Of a stretch of 64,000 nucleotides of DNA, positions 43,331 through 54,702 are shown in pieces. The position numbers and the translations under genes were made by a program. A model generated the notes under the pieces. It had not been told where the DNA came from, made no database searches, and saw only the letters and a list, made by a program, of their open reading frames with translations. How positions within the stretch are numbered: position 1 is the first letter of the stretch; every line of letters begins with the position of its first letter. Source of the DNA: Okapia johnstoni (lineage: Eukaryota; Chordata; Mammalia; Artiodactyla; Giraffidae); contig JAGTYA010000024.1 in NCBI GenBank assembly GCA_024291935.2, forward strand, positions 3,224,001 through 3,288,000, in the 5' to 3' direction.

Positions 43331-44108
43331 AACTTTCTTTAAGGCTCAAAATATAAATAATACCTGAATCTAAGAATTACGGTCTCCAGTTCAGTCTCCA
43401 GTGTCCCAATACAGAACTTAGAGACTGGCATGTCTAGTCTCAGCTCACACTCATTACCATAAGTTTGTGGGAACACTTGGTGGATGCTTGGGCTAGTCAA
43501 AATGCATTCTCCATTCTTATGATTTTACTGCTCTTTTTGGCTTTGATGGAATCATCCTTGCCCCATCCACAGCCAATGTGCTCTGCATAAAGCTAGCACC
43601 ATGCCCAGGCTCCAGATGTGTAAGCTGTAACACAGGCCAAACCCATCAACATAACTTACCTTCTGATCACAGTGATTGGCTCAGAGATGGCCATGTGACT
43701 AGGCCAGAGCCAATGAAAAGCAATGAAACATTTGCTGGAGGATCCAAAAAAAGAGTGGCTCTCTGCTCTGTGGGCATGTGGGATATGTGGGATGCTTCTG
43801 CCACACCACAAGGGGAACCAGCCTAACACAGATGACAGCCCAGTTCAAACAGGAGCAACAGATGGAGGCCAGGGACACCATCTGAGCCCTAGCTCATGCT
43901 GTGCCAGAAGCCATTAAGTCCCTTTTTGCTTTGGTTGGATTTTCTCAGTGCAACTGAGATATTCCTAATTGATTGACTCCACAACCCTTCATTCATTCAC
44001 TCCTCTTTATTTTTTATGTCCTGGTCCTTCTCTGTCACTGGGCTATAAGCCCTTAGAAGGCATGAGCCATGTCTTATTTCATTTGATTTCCCCTAAAGCA
44101 CCTGGCAG
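43331..44108. other. Probable first intron of ZBTB8B, nothing recognised
   Basis: An L2-like text may lie near 44010-44105. Frames present have no domain. Confidence 0.35.
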
Positions 44109-44362
44109 GGCTTCCCTGGTGGCTCAGATGGTAAAGAATCTGCCTATAATGAGGGAGAACCAGGTTCCATCCCTGGGTCAGGAAGATCCCCTGAAGAAGG
44201 GAGTGGCTACCCACTCTAGTATTCTTGCCAGTATTCCTGGAGGATTTCATGGACAGCGGAGCCTGGCAGGGGAGGATACTCACTCCAGTATTCTTGCCTG
44301 GTGGGCTCCTCTGTCCATGGGATCACAAAGAGTCAGACACAACAGAGAAACTAACACTTTCA
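44109..44362 (+). mobile_element. Bov-tA SINE with internal duplication
   Basis: Starts GGCTTCCCTGGTGGCTCAGA. The segment CACTCTAGTATTCTTGCC recurs as CACTCCAGTATTCTTGCC at about 44281, so part of the body is duplicated. Confidence 0.88.
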
Positions 44363-44454
44363 CAGCATTTGGCAGTGCTTTGGACAAAGCAGGTTAGCTG
44401 AATACAAAAGAATACTCCTCTCTTACCCGCTAAGTAGAACAAGTATGTAACAAA

Positions 44455-44640
44455 TACAATTATTAATTGTTCACTCGTGTCTGACTTTTGTGACCCCATG
44501 GACAGAGGAGCCCACCAGGCAAGAATACTGGAGTGGGTAGCCATTCCCTTCTCCAGGGATCTTCCTGACTCAGGGATTAAACCCAGGTCTCCTGCATTGC
44601 AGGCAGATTGTTTACCATCTGAGCCACCAGCGAAGTCCCC
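44455..44640 (-). mobile_element. Bov-tA SINE
   Basis: Antisense, TTGTTCACTCGTGTCTGACT to GCCACCAGCGAAGTCCCC. Opposed to the copy at 44109-44362. Confidence 0.92.
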
Positions 44641-45771
44641 AGAACAAATATAAAGCATAAATCAAGCTTAAAATCCTTCTGCAAGTGAGGAAGACAGAGC
44701 TGACCTCCCCTGAGCTCTCCTCTCTATCTTTTCCCATCACACAAACCACGTAGCCATCAATCAACTTACCTCTTTTATTTACTGACCCATTGAGCTCAGA
44801 GAAGTTCCTATATCTTCTTCTTCTATTGGAATCCCAAAAGGCCTAGTGAAAGCTGCCAACCACAGCTAATAATTCTTCAGCACTCTTCTTTTCTACAAGT
44901 GGAACACAACAATTACCCCACCCAAGAGAAATGAGGCACCTCTACCCGCAGACAGAGTCTTTCTACTGCCAAGAGATCCCTCAAGGCCTGTGTGTTAGCC
45001 TAACAGACTGTACTCACAAAAGACCAACAACAACCTCATTAAATGGCAGTTTGCACCTAGTTTCTACACATTTATAAGTGACACATTAAGTTTAGAAACT
45101 AGAGAACAAAGAAGTAGAGGAGCCTCTATAAGTAAACTGACAAACTTAAAAGTGAGAATTGACAGCTAGGAAAAGGTAAAAAAAGTTATCAAAAACAGAC
45201 CTAGAAATTTTTTCAAAATATCAGCCTGAGGCCACTTAGCTAAGGGTATTAAATGCTCCTACATATTCAAAATGGCCTAAGGACATCACTAAATTATACC
45301 CCAGGGCTATGATGGATGGGCCTAAGTCATCAAGATGATTCTTTTTAAATTCATTTTAAACTCCAAGAGGTTATAATTTTGGGAATGTTTTTTCATTCAA
45401 AGTAGTTAAAATTAACATTTTGATTCAGAAAGGAAGAGAACTGTCTGATAGCCAAAAAACTCTTCTTCTCCCGAATAAATCAACCCTGAAAGTTTTCACA
45501 GGATTAAGAGTTCCTGATCATTCTCACCTCTTCTAAATGCTTCAGCCAACCTTCTTCCTTTTGGCAGTCATATAAAGGGGAAAACAAGATACAAGAGAAT
45601 GCTACATTTAAATATTAAATTCTGTTCTTCCTCAGAACTGAAAGAAAACCGATCACACTGGTAAAAAAATTTCAAAGTAATAATATCCACTGTTGATAGA
45701 AATGTCATTGGGAACACCATTTTAGAGGGGAATTTGCCAAGATTTATCAAAACTTAAAATGTACACATCAT
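44641..45771. other. Probable first intron of ZBTB8B, nothing recognised
   Basis: About 1.1 kb of AT-rich sequence with no gene and no repeat I can name. Confidence 0.4.
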
Positions 45772-45890
45772 TTGGGATTTCCCTGGTGGTCCAGTGGGTT
45801 AAGACTGCACTTCCACTGCAGGAAGCACAGGTTCAATCCCTGGTCAGGAAACTAAGATCCCCAAATGAGGTATGGTGTGGCCCTCTCTAC
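45772..45890 (+). mobile_element. CHR-type SINE
   Basis: GGGATTTCCCTGGTGGTCCA, CAGGTTCAATCCCTGGTCAG, GGTATGGTGTGGCC. Confidence 0.88.
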
Positions 45891-46050
45891 AAAAATTACA
45901 CATCTTTTGCTCCAAAAATTTCATAGCTAAAAACTTAACCCTTTGGGATGTATTCCCAAAAGTACATCAGATCATAAGCTGAGAGATGTCCATCACACCA
46001 CGTTTTTGTACAAGCACAAAAGTAGAAACAATGTGAATGTTCACCAGTAG

Positions 46051-46249
46051 TGAAAGTGAAAGTGAAGTTGCTCAGTCGTGTCTGACTCTTTGCAACCCCA
46101 TGGACTATAGCCTACCAGGATCCTCTGACCCTGGGATTTTCCAGGCAAGAATACTGGAGTGGGTTGCCATTTCCTTCTCCAGGGGGTCTTCCCAACCCAG
46201 GGATTGAACCCAGGTCTCCTGCATTGTAGGCAGATGCTTTACCATCTGA
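46051..46249 (-). mobile_element. Bov-tA SINE with target duplication
   Basis: Antisense copy flanked by GTTCACCAGTAG at 46039-46050 and 46250-46261. The target lies in an L1-like sequence. Confidence 0.94.
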
Positions 46250-46529
46250 GTTCACCAGTAGGGGGCAAGTTAAATCAATGAGGTATATTCACACAGTGGA
46301 ATACTATGCAACCATGCTTTAAAGAGTGAGAGTTGTGTGTGTTCATATAAAAAACTTACCAAGATATATGAAGGAAAAATATAAGATGCAAAACAAAATG
46401 TACGGTATGATCCCATCTATGTATATGTTTTTGTTGGTATATGTAAGAATTTTTTTTTCTGGAAGGTTATATGAGCAAGAGTTAACAGCAGATAACCAAG
46501 AGTTAGTAGCAGATAACCTCAACAGTAAG
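46250..46529. repeat. Possible L1 fragment around a SINE
   Basis: GAGGTATATTCACACAGTGG and AATACTATGCAACCATGC resemble an old sense L1 ORF2/3' junction. It also extends left of the SINE (45940-46038). Confidence 0.55.
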
Positions 46530-47725
46530 TGAACCGAGAACTTCCAGATGTTCAAGCTGGATTTAGAAAAGGCAGAGGAACCAGAGATCAAATTGCCAAC
46601 ATCTGTTGAAACACAGAAAAAGCAAGAGAGTTCCAGAGAAACATCTACTTCTGCTTCATTGACTATGCCAAAGCCTTTGTGTGGATCATAACAAACTGTG
46701 GAAAATTCTTAAAGAGGTGGGAATACCAGACCACCTTACCTGCCTCCTGAAAAATCTGTATGCAGGCCAAAAAGCAACAGTTAGAACTGGACATAGAACA
46801 ATAAACTGGTTCCATTTTGGGAAAGGAGTACGTCAAGGCTGCATATTGTCACCTTGCTTATTTAACTTACACGCAGAGTACATTATGAGAAATGCCGGAC
46901 TGAATGAAGCACAAGCTGGAATCAACATTGTTGGGAGAAATATCAATAACCTCAGATATGCAGATGACACCACCCTTATGGCAGAAAGAGAAGAGGAACT
47001 GAAGATCCTCTTGATGAAAGTTAAAGAGGAGAGTGAAAAAGCTGGCTTAAAACTCAATATTCAAAAAACTAAGATCATGGCATCCAGTCCCATCACTTCA
47101 TGGCAAATAGATGGTGAAACAATGGAAACAGTGACAAACTTTATTTTCTTGGGCTCCAAAATCACTGCAGATGTTGACTGCAGCCATAAAATTAAAAGAC
47201 TATGACAAACCTAGACAGTATATCAAAAAGTAATATACATTACTTTGCCAACAAAGGTTCATATAAAGTCAAAGCTATGGTTTTTCCAGTAGTCATGTAT
47301 AGATGTGAGAGTTGGACCATAAAGAAAGCTAAACACCAAAGAATTGATGCTTTTGAACTGTGGTGTTGGAGAAGACTCTTGAGAGTCCCTTGGACTGCAA
47401 GGAGATCCAACCAGTCAATCCTAAAGGAAATCAGTCCTGACTATTCATTGGAAGGACTGATGCTGAAGCTGAAGCTCCAACACTTTGGCCACCTGATGCA
47501 AAGAACTCACTCACTGGAAAAGACCCTGATGCTGGGAAAGATTGAAGGCAGGAGGAGAAGGGGACAACAGATGATGAGATGATTGGATGGCATCACCGAC
47601 TCAATGGACATGAGTTTGAGTAAACCATGGAAGTTGGTGATGGACAGGGAGGCCTGGTGTGCTGCAGTCCAGGGGGTTGCAAAGAGTGAGACACAACTGA
47701 GCAACTGAACTGAACTGAACCTTGA
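46530..47725 (+). pseudogene. BovB LINE with broken reverse transcriptase
   Basis: 5'-truncated BovB of about 1.2 kb. The frame at 46681-47205 carries reverse-transcriptase fingers/palm motifs, including [15 protein letters not shown] and the catalytic YADD at 46957-46968. A frameshift near 47205 moves the rest into another frame (47202-47582), which covers the C-terminal region up to RRRGQQMMR. The endonuclease domain is absent. The 3' tail GAACTGAACTGAACC is at 47708-47722. Confidence 0.94.
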
Positions 47726-47929
47726 GAAGAGGGACTAGAGGTAGGAGGCTCTTGGAACGACTTTCACTTTTCATTTATAACCTTTCCATACTGTTAGGAT
47801 CTTTTACTGTATGCATATATTGCTTTTTTTCCCCTTTCCTTTTTAGCAAAGAAGAAAAAGGAGGAGGGACAGAGGGATAAGGAATTGGTAAATAAGGGAG
47901 ATTATTAAATAGGCCCAATTCCTCTTTTT
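47726..47929. other. Nothing recognised
   Basis: May continue the L1 interrupted by BovB (CTTTTCATTTATAACCTTTC). No gene. Confidence 0.35.
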
Positions 47930-48065
47930 TAAAAAGTATTCATTTATTTGTTTGGCTGAGCCAGGTGTTCGTTGCAGCATGTGAGATCTAGTTCCCTGAC
48001 TAGGGATAGAACCCAAGTTCCCTATATTGGGAATATGGAATCTTAGCCCCTGGACCACCAGGGAA
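47930..48065 (-). mobile_element. CHR-type SINE
   Basis: Antisense, with GACTAGGGATAGAACCCAAG and CCTGGACCACCAGGGAACTC. Confidence 0.87.
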
Positions 48066-48849
48066 CTCTCAGGCCCAATACTTCTTAACTTGTAGAATGG
48101 TCTTATCTACAGAGCCTCCCTCCAGGCACTTGTATTTTTCACTGGAAGATGCTCCTTTCTAGAAATAGCACCCAAAACCTATTTCCTTTGGCTTTCTGTC
48201 TGCAAATATGCTAGATTCTACTGGATCGTGGAAGTACTCCCTTGACTTTGCAAAAGTCTATCCATGTATTTTCTTCAAACCTTTCTCCAACCGCATTTGG
48301 CATACAACGTGGAAATGTTTATTCACATAAATCCGACTTGCCTTCGGTGCTCTGCATCCCTGGCACAAACCGAGGATCACCACTTCTGGAAAAGAAGCTC
48401 GTAGGGTACACTGCTTCCAGAAGCGCATTTATCCACACTCTGGCAGGGACCCTCCCAACCTTCCCATGGTTCCAATTCAATTCAACAGTTACTGGCTGCA
48501 AGCAATGCCTGACACAAGGAAGAGGCCAAGAATAGAAAAGTGAACCAAGAACATCGCATGTCTTCCAGAAGAGGGCAGATGCCAACACTAGTGTCAGCAA
48601 CAAACTCTCACATTCCCCTGAGGGGATCACAAGACTGTCTTCATTCCAGCGCCAAAAGCAGCTTTGAAATCCACCCACTCTTTCTGACAACACTCCTGCA
48701 GACTCACCAACTGGAGAATAATGAAAATCTGCTCCTCAATTGTTAGCATTTACTGAGAACTACTTCTCATGAAGCACTGTAAAAAGTATTAATACTTTAA
48801 AAGCATAAACTAATGTTAACCTCCCAAGAAGCCAGTACAGTAGACAAAA
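48066..48849. other. Upstream part of probable first intron, nothing recognised
   Basis: Overlapping 97- and 124-codon frames on opposite strands (48242-48535 and 48319-48693) show no recognisable motif. Confidence 0.4.
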
Positions 48850-48985
48850 TCATTACTTCCTCTTTTTCAGAGGAGGAAACTGAGGTTCAAATTTACATAT
48901 AACACGCTCAGGCTAGGACTGGCACCGAGATTAGTTCGAGTCCAGAGTTGACATCCTTATCCACTATGCCATCCTGACTTTCCTA
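48850..48985 (-). repeat. MIR SINE
   Basis: Antisense MIR: TCAGAGGAGGAAACTGAGGT, TCCTTATCCACTATGCCATC. Confidence 0.78.
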
Positions 48986-49149
48986 ACCCTCCAGGAAACC
49001 GTGAGAAGGGCTGGGGAAGTCATTCATTCCTTTCCCAAACGCACGGAGTGGAGGGAAAAGACTCAGAAGAAGAGTTTCCACTTTCACAGAAAGTATTTCT
49101 GGGTCAACTGCATCTTTGATTCATCTGCTAAATTGATCGCAAGTCAAGG

Positions 49150-49930
49150 GGATCCTCCTCCGCCGGAGGCAGGCAACCCTGCAGAAATCACCAGAATCCG
49201 TTACTGGATACAGTCTTTGGCTCCCGAAGGTGAGAACCGAGGCCTTGCCCCTCTCATGGCCTCTCCCGGACAAAGTGACTGTCGCTGCCAACTGCCCCAG
49301 TCTGGCCGAACCCTTGCGCCCTGGGACCATCAGAATCCGCGTGCGCCCATACCACCCGCTGGACGACTCCGGGCATAGGGGGCAACCCAGTGTCAGGGAG
49401 GAGGGGGGAAACGGCCGCCGCACGGCCCTCCCCACGCTGGAGGAGAAGGAGAGGGTCCGTCAATGAGTGCGGGTTCGCCCGGATGGGGTCCAGGGATTAG
49501 CCAGGGCCGAGCGGTCCGAGAGAAGCCGACCGACGCGGAGCATCCCTGTCGTTTGCCCATCCCGCCCCCACGGCGCCCCGAATCCTCCCCAAGCCAATGA
49601 AAGCGGCAGCGTGAACCCGCTTGTCTGCTCTCACCTTCCAGCTAGTTCCAGCCGCGCCGCCGCCGAGCTACGCGCACTGACACGCCCCCCTTTCATTCAC
49701 CTGTCGCCCCTCCGCTGAGAGGCGGGGCAGTCGACCAATCACGGGTGCTTCTGGCTTCAGGAAGGCGGGCCCTTGGACCAGAAGGTTGCTCAATGGCTTC
49801 GGCGCCCCCTCCAGAGGATGCGCTCTGAAGGCTCCAGTGCTCGCGGAGTGATGGGAGTTGTGGTCTCACAGTTCATTTTTCGGGCGAAGCTACAGTGAAC
49901 AAAACTACAAGTACCAAGATGCCAAAAGGA
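49150..49930 (-). promoter_or_regulatory. ZBTB8B: CpG island, probable ZBTB8B promoter and non-coding first exon
   Basis: GC- and CpG-rich block in otherwise AT-rich sequence, about 6 kb upstream of the ZBTB8B start codon on the gene's 5' side. It holds a GC box (GGCGGGGC, 49721-49728), CCAAT motifs at 49595-49599 and 49735-49739, and two ZNF143-like motifs at its right edge in opposite orientations: minus at 49845-49864 and plus at 49904-49923 (ACTACAAGTACCAAGATGCC). I see no TATA box. The start site and first exon cannot be placed. Open frames inside are by-products of GC richness. Confidence 0.75.
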
Positions 49931-50335
49931 GCAAGGACCAGCGCTTGTAAAAGGCTAGAGCTCCGATCGGTCTTCTGAGTCCCACTTGAGGGACCTGCGA
50001 AGTATCAGTCTCTTTGTCCAGAGAGCTAAAAGCACGTCGTGCATATTAATAAAGTCTACGGAATAAGAGCTATGATCTGTCAGTCCGCACACAACTGCCG
50101 GCGCTCTCCGCAAAAAATCTGGAAATGAGTGACATGGTTTAATCTACTCAACAGGTTTTTCTTGAACACCTGCAACACTATTCCCTTGAAAGGCTTTCAG
50201 GTTTATATATACAAGTAAAATCGTTAAACAGCAGTACTGATGTGTTCTAAGTAACAGTACAGGCACGTTCTGAGACGGCTGTGAAATAGACAAACCAGGT
50301 TAATGCTCCCAGCTTCGTTCTAACCGGAGGGTATA
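49931..50335. other. Sequence upstream of the CpG island, nothing recognised
   Basis: No gene. GC falls back to genome-typical levels here. Confidence 0.4.
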
Positions 50336-50960
50336 GTCGTTCGCGAGAGCTGCTGTAACAAAGTACTATAGACTGGCTTAAACAACAGAAATTGATTGTC
50401 TCACAGATCTGGAGACTATTGAAGTCCAAAATCCAGGTGTAGGCAGGGTTAGTTCCTTGTAAAGGAAGAATCTGTTCCAGGGCTCTTTTCTTGACTTGTA
50501 GATGGCCATCTTCATGTTCACATGGTGCTCTCCCTGAATACATTTCTGTGTTCAGATTCCCCCTTTTTATAAGACAGTTGTATTGAATTAGGCTTCCCCT
50601 ATGGTTCTGTGGAGAAAGAATCCACCTGCGAAGCAGGAGGCTATGAGGGCTCACTCCCTGGGTTGAGAAGATTCCCTGGAGGAGGAAATGGCAACCCACT
50701 CCAGTATTCTTACCTGGAGAATCCCATGGACTGAGGAGCCTGGCAGACTACAGTCCGTAGGGTCACAAAGAGTGGACATGGCTGAGTGACTAAGTGTGCA
50801 CGTCGTATTAGATTAGGAGTTCACCCTACACCAGTACAACCTCATAACTAATTGCATCTGCAACAACACTATTTCCAAATAAGATCACATTCTGAGATAC
50901 TGGGGGTTAGGATTTCAACATAAGAATTGTGGTGGTGAGATGGGGGGTACAGTTCAACCC
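50336..50960 (-). repeat. MLT1-like MaLR LTR split by a SINE
   Basis: Antisense ERVL-MaLR LTR: GCTGCTGTAACAAAGTACTA, AACAACAGAAATTGATTGTC, AAATAAGATCACATTCTGAG, CAGTTCAACCCATAACAG. Interrupted by the Bov-tA copy at 50592-50804. Confidence 0.88.
50592..50804 (+). mobile_element. Bov-tA SINE with target duplication
   Basis: GGCTTCCCCTATGGTTCTGT to ATGGCTGAGTGACTAAGTG. Flanked by GTATTGAATTAG at about 50580 and GTATTAGATTAG at about 50806 (11 of 12 equal). Confidence 0.9.
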
Positions 50961-51864
50961 ATAACAGGGAGAGATGGCCAATAAATAGATGACTTTAAAA
51001 AAGGAACTAGGTGAAGTGCATGCAAAAGAGCTAAAGAAGAGTGGTGAAGCAGCAAATAATGACTCAGTGGCTAGGTTAAGTTGAGGGTCCTGGATGGCCT
51101 CTCTCAGTTGGTGATGTTGCAACTGAGACCCTAACTAGGAGAAGTGAACCATGCTAACATTAAACAGAAAAGCATTCCATGCCAAGGAAGAGTTAGTACA
51201 AAAGCTCTAAAACAGAAACAAGAGGATGACCTCTGAATGCGGAGTGGATGACAGGCAGACCAGCTTAATGGGCATGCAACCTGTGCAATCCCATGGAGCC
51301 CCACTCTCAGAAAGGCTCCGTGCTTGTTTTAAGGCTCTGGTGGTCTAATTGCTCTCTTGCAATTCTTAATAATTTTTGAACAAGGAGCCCCATATTTTCA
51401 TTTTTTACTGGGTCCCACAAAGTATATAGCCAGTTCAGGTGACAAGAAATATGAATGGATAAAGGAGCAGAAGCCAGATCATGTAGAGAATTGTAGGTTA
51501 GATTTTTTGTGGTATGTTTTACATGGGATGAGATATCTTTGAAGGATCTTAAGCAGTGGAGAGAGATGATCTGATAGTAAGTGGTCCCAGGAAAAGATGC
51601 TGATAGCTGGGGTTAGGGTAGATGTGGAAGAGATGGAGAGGGCTGGTTCACAATATATTGTAGAGCTTGTCAACAATTAAACTGCAGCTCGCTCTAAAGA
51701 CAACTTAGATAATTTAAATAAAAATAATTTAAAAGGTAAAATGTCAGTCAAGCACCATTGTACGATTCATCAGAGAAAAGCAGTTGATTTATCTCTTGCA
51801 AAGCTAGATGCCGAGAGAAGAATAGCAGCATATCTTTACTCTCTGGGTGGCTCTCCTTGTCACA
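50961..51864. other. Intergenic stretch, no gene recognised
   Basis: L2-like text is possible near 50970-51290 and 51480-51660 (GGTTAGATTTTTTGTGGTAT), but too weak to name. Confidence 0.35.
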
Positions 51865-51978
51865 CAGTTCCCAATGACCAGCTCGGGACTCAGAATTGTA
51901 GTTCCTCAGTCAGGAATTGAACCTGGGCCCTTAGCAGTGAATGTGTGGGGTCCTAACCACTGAACCTCCAGGGAATTC
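51865..51978 (-). mobile_element. CHR-type SINE
   Basis: Antisense, with GTCAGGAATTGAACCTGGGC and TAACCACTGAACCTCCAGGG. Confidence 0.86.
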
Positions 51979-52464
51979 TCTGGAGAATTTTAATATACAA
52001 AGTACATTTATTGTAAATATGCCATATGGAATTAAAGAAGTTCCCTAATTGGAAGCGAAGAGTTAATAGCAGGCCTGGAACCCACTCCCTCTTTCTCCTG
52101 GGATGAAAGGGGTAAAAAACATCCGTGGTCAAATCTTGTGTACATGCTAATAACTCATGCTCTTGGTAAACACAATAAGAGTATATACTTACTAGCAGAA
52201 CAGTAACAGAAAATCCTTATCTATGAAATGTTTTTAATAGGATACACCTGCCCTGTCTAAACTGCTTACTGTAAATAACCCTGGATTTTATGGATTTATG
52301 GAGAGCATGGCTAGGCAGAGAATGGGGAATATAAGCAGTATAATTAATCAGATATAAGATGGAGATGTTCCACAACCAAAAGGAAGCAATGGCTTCCTAC
52401 ATATTGCTCAGAACACACCTCATCTGTTATATCTGAAACTAAGACAGATCCTTTTTTTCTTTTT
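51979..52464. other. Nothing recognised
   Basis: AT-rich intergenic DNA, no gene or nameable repeat. Confidence 0.35.
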
Positions 52465-53048
52465 TGTAATATGTATTTATTTATTTAGCTGTGCTGGGTC
52501 TTAGTTGCAGCATACAGGATGTTCCATCTTCTTTGCAGCATGCTGGATCTTTAGCTGTGACATTTTGGATCTTTTATTTTTATTTAATTCAATTTATCTA
52601 TTTTCATTTTGGCTGCACTTGGTCTTCGTTGTGGCACACTGGCTTTCTCTAGTTTCTCTGTGCAGTAGCTTCTCTCTGTGATGTGCAGGCTTCTCAACGT
52701 GCGGGCTTAGCTGCCTTTGGCATGTGGGACCCTAGTTCCTGGACCAGGGATTGAACCCAAGCATCCTGCATTGGTATCCATCCCAGGTGGCACTAGTGGT
52801 AAAGAACCTGCTTGCCAATGCAGGAGGTATAACAGACACAGGTTCAATCCCAGAGTCAGGAAGATCCCTGGAGGAGGGCATGGCAACCCACTCCAGTATT
52901 CTTGCCCGGAGAATCCCATGGACAGAGGAGCCTGGTGGGCTACAAACCACAGAGGCACAAAGACTTGAACACGACTGAATCAACTTAGCACACACACTCT
53001 GCATTGGTAGCTCGGAGTCTTAGCCATTGGACTGCCAGGGAGGTCCCC
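52465..53048 (-). mobile_element. CHR-type SINE pair, split by a Bov-tA SINE
   Basis: Antisense SINE bodies (AATATGTATTTATTTATTTA at the tail side; GGACCAGGGATTGAACCCAA; then the head TTGGACTGCCAGGGAGGTCC at 53026-53045). Two tail-like segments (52480 and 52570) suggest one CHR copy inserted beside another. Confidence 0.82.
52777..52998 (+). mobile_element. Bov-tA SINE with target duplication
   Basis: Sense copy flanked by CTGCATTGGTA at 52766-52776 and 52999-53009, inside the CHR SINE. Confidence 0.93.
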
Positions 53049-54690
53049 AGGACACATATTATTGTTAGAATAGAAGGACATACTCTCTAAATGGGAGCCC
53101 CATCTGGCAGTATTGGACTTCTCCAAGGGAAGGTACTTTACCTATGTTTTGTGATTGCCTTTTTCCTTTAAATCACTGGTCTAGTATAGGGTAAGAGCTA
53201 TAACTTATGTGAGTTTGATTCAAAAATTCAGTTCCTCTTATTACCATTCCTTTTGTTTTTTTCTTTTAAATCATGAATAGATGTTGAATTTTACAAACAC
53301 TTTTTCTGCCTTTATTGAAGTGAATGTATGATTTTTCTCATTTAATTTACAGATACAGTGGATTATGTTAATTGAATTTTTACATTGCCAAATGAATGTT
53401 ATATTTCAAGGATAAAATCAACTTGGTCATAATTTCTTACCTTTTTCATAAATTACTGGACTTGACTTTCTAATACCTTATTTAGGGTTTTTGCATTCGT
53501 ATTTATGATTGAGATGGGTCTTTAATTTTTATTCTTGTCCTATCCTCAGGTTTGGTTTCATGGTAATGTCAACTTCATAAAATGCCTTGGAGAATGCTCT
53601 CACTTTTTCTCTTCCATGGGAGAACTTCTGTGGGACAGTAATTACTCCCTCTCTGCACAGTCCACTTCTTTGGACACCCACATCCACATGCATTTATTCC
53701 TAAAACATCAAACATGCTTATCTCCTCCCTGACAGGCCATGTTAAGTCCCGTTCAGTTACTGCATCTCACTGAAAGTCTCTCTATGATGTGCAGTCTTCT
53801 CTATCAAGTCCAAATGTAGAAAACACTACCTGCCTGTCATTCAACACTCCCAATATACAAAGATAAAGAAGAAAAAAGAAATCTGCAATTCAAAAAAAAG
53901 CTACAGTAGAGAGTGTGAACCCTCAGAAGTCACGGCAATTGTCCAACACTGTTATTAAAACCTCTGGGGCAGGAATAGTGAGGATTTCCTGCCCAGTCAA
54001 TATTGTAAATTCTTGGGAGCTAAGCAGCCCCTGGATCTCTTCTCTGGAAGGATCTTCTTAGTCCATCGTTTTCTGTGTCCACATCCAGCGTGACTTTGGA
54101 GAAAATGTCCTTCTTGGAAGCTGCCCAGCTGTTCTGTTTATTGTCTCTCAGCTTCAGACCCACCCTCAATGCTCCGCTTTTTGATGCCAGAGCTGAGACT
54201 CTGGGAAATCACAGTTCTTTTTTTGCCAGCTGCTGATAGGGGACCCCAGAGGGAGACTGCATTTCTGGAAGAGGGTGAAGGTGTATCCTTCTTCCTGTCT
54301 ATTCCTATCCCCTCAGCATCATTTTGGCAATGATTTTTCACTCTGGAAACCAGTTTGTTCCAGTAGCGGCGGTTGATTTTGGTTTGTACTTTTCTAACAT
54401 TCATAGAATCTATTTCACTGTGTCCCCCTGAGAGATACCAGGGATTGCAAGCTGCCTCCTCTTCTCAGAGGTCTAGGTTCCAGCTACGGTTGCCAGATTG
54501 CACAAAGAAAAACACCACTAGTTAAATTTGAATTTCAGATAAACTATGGATAATTTTTTTTTAGTATACGTATGTCCCCTGTGATATTTGGGACCTATTT
54601 ACATATAAAATAGCTCATCATTTATTTGAAATTCAGATTTAACTGGTGTCCAATTTTTTTCTTTGTAAATCTAGTTCAAGCTTCCAAACT
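53049..54690. other. Intergenic stretch, no gene recognised
   Basis: Position 53260-53560 resembles antisense L1 ORF2 text (TTTATTGAAGTGAATGTATG, GGTTTCATGGTAATGTCAAC). An 88-codon minus frame (54138-54404) has no recognisable domain. Confidence 0.45.
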
Positions 54691-54702
54691 GAAATGATTC
54701 CA

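Noticed and set aside
49001..49718. Open frames of up to 125 codons in the ZBTB8B promoter island
   Set aside because: Composition effect in a CpG island, overlapping on both strands, no domain recognised.
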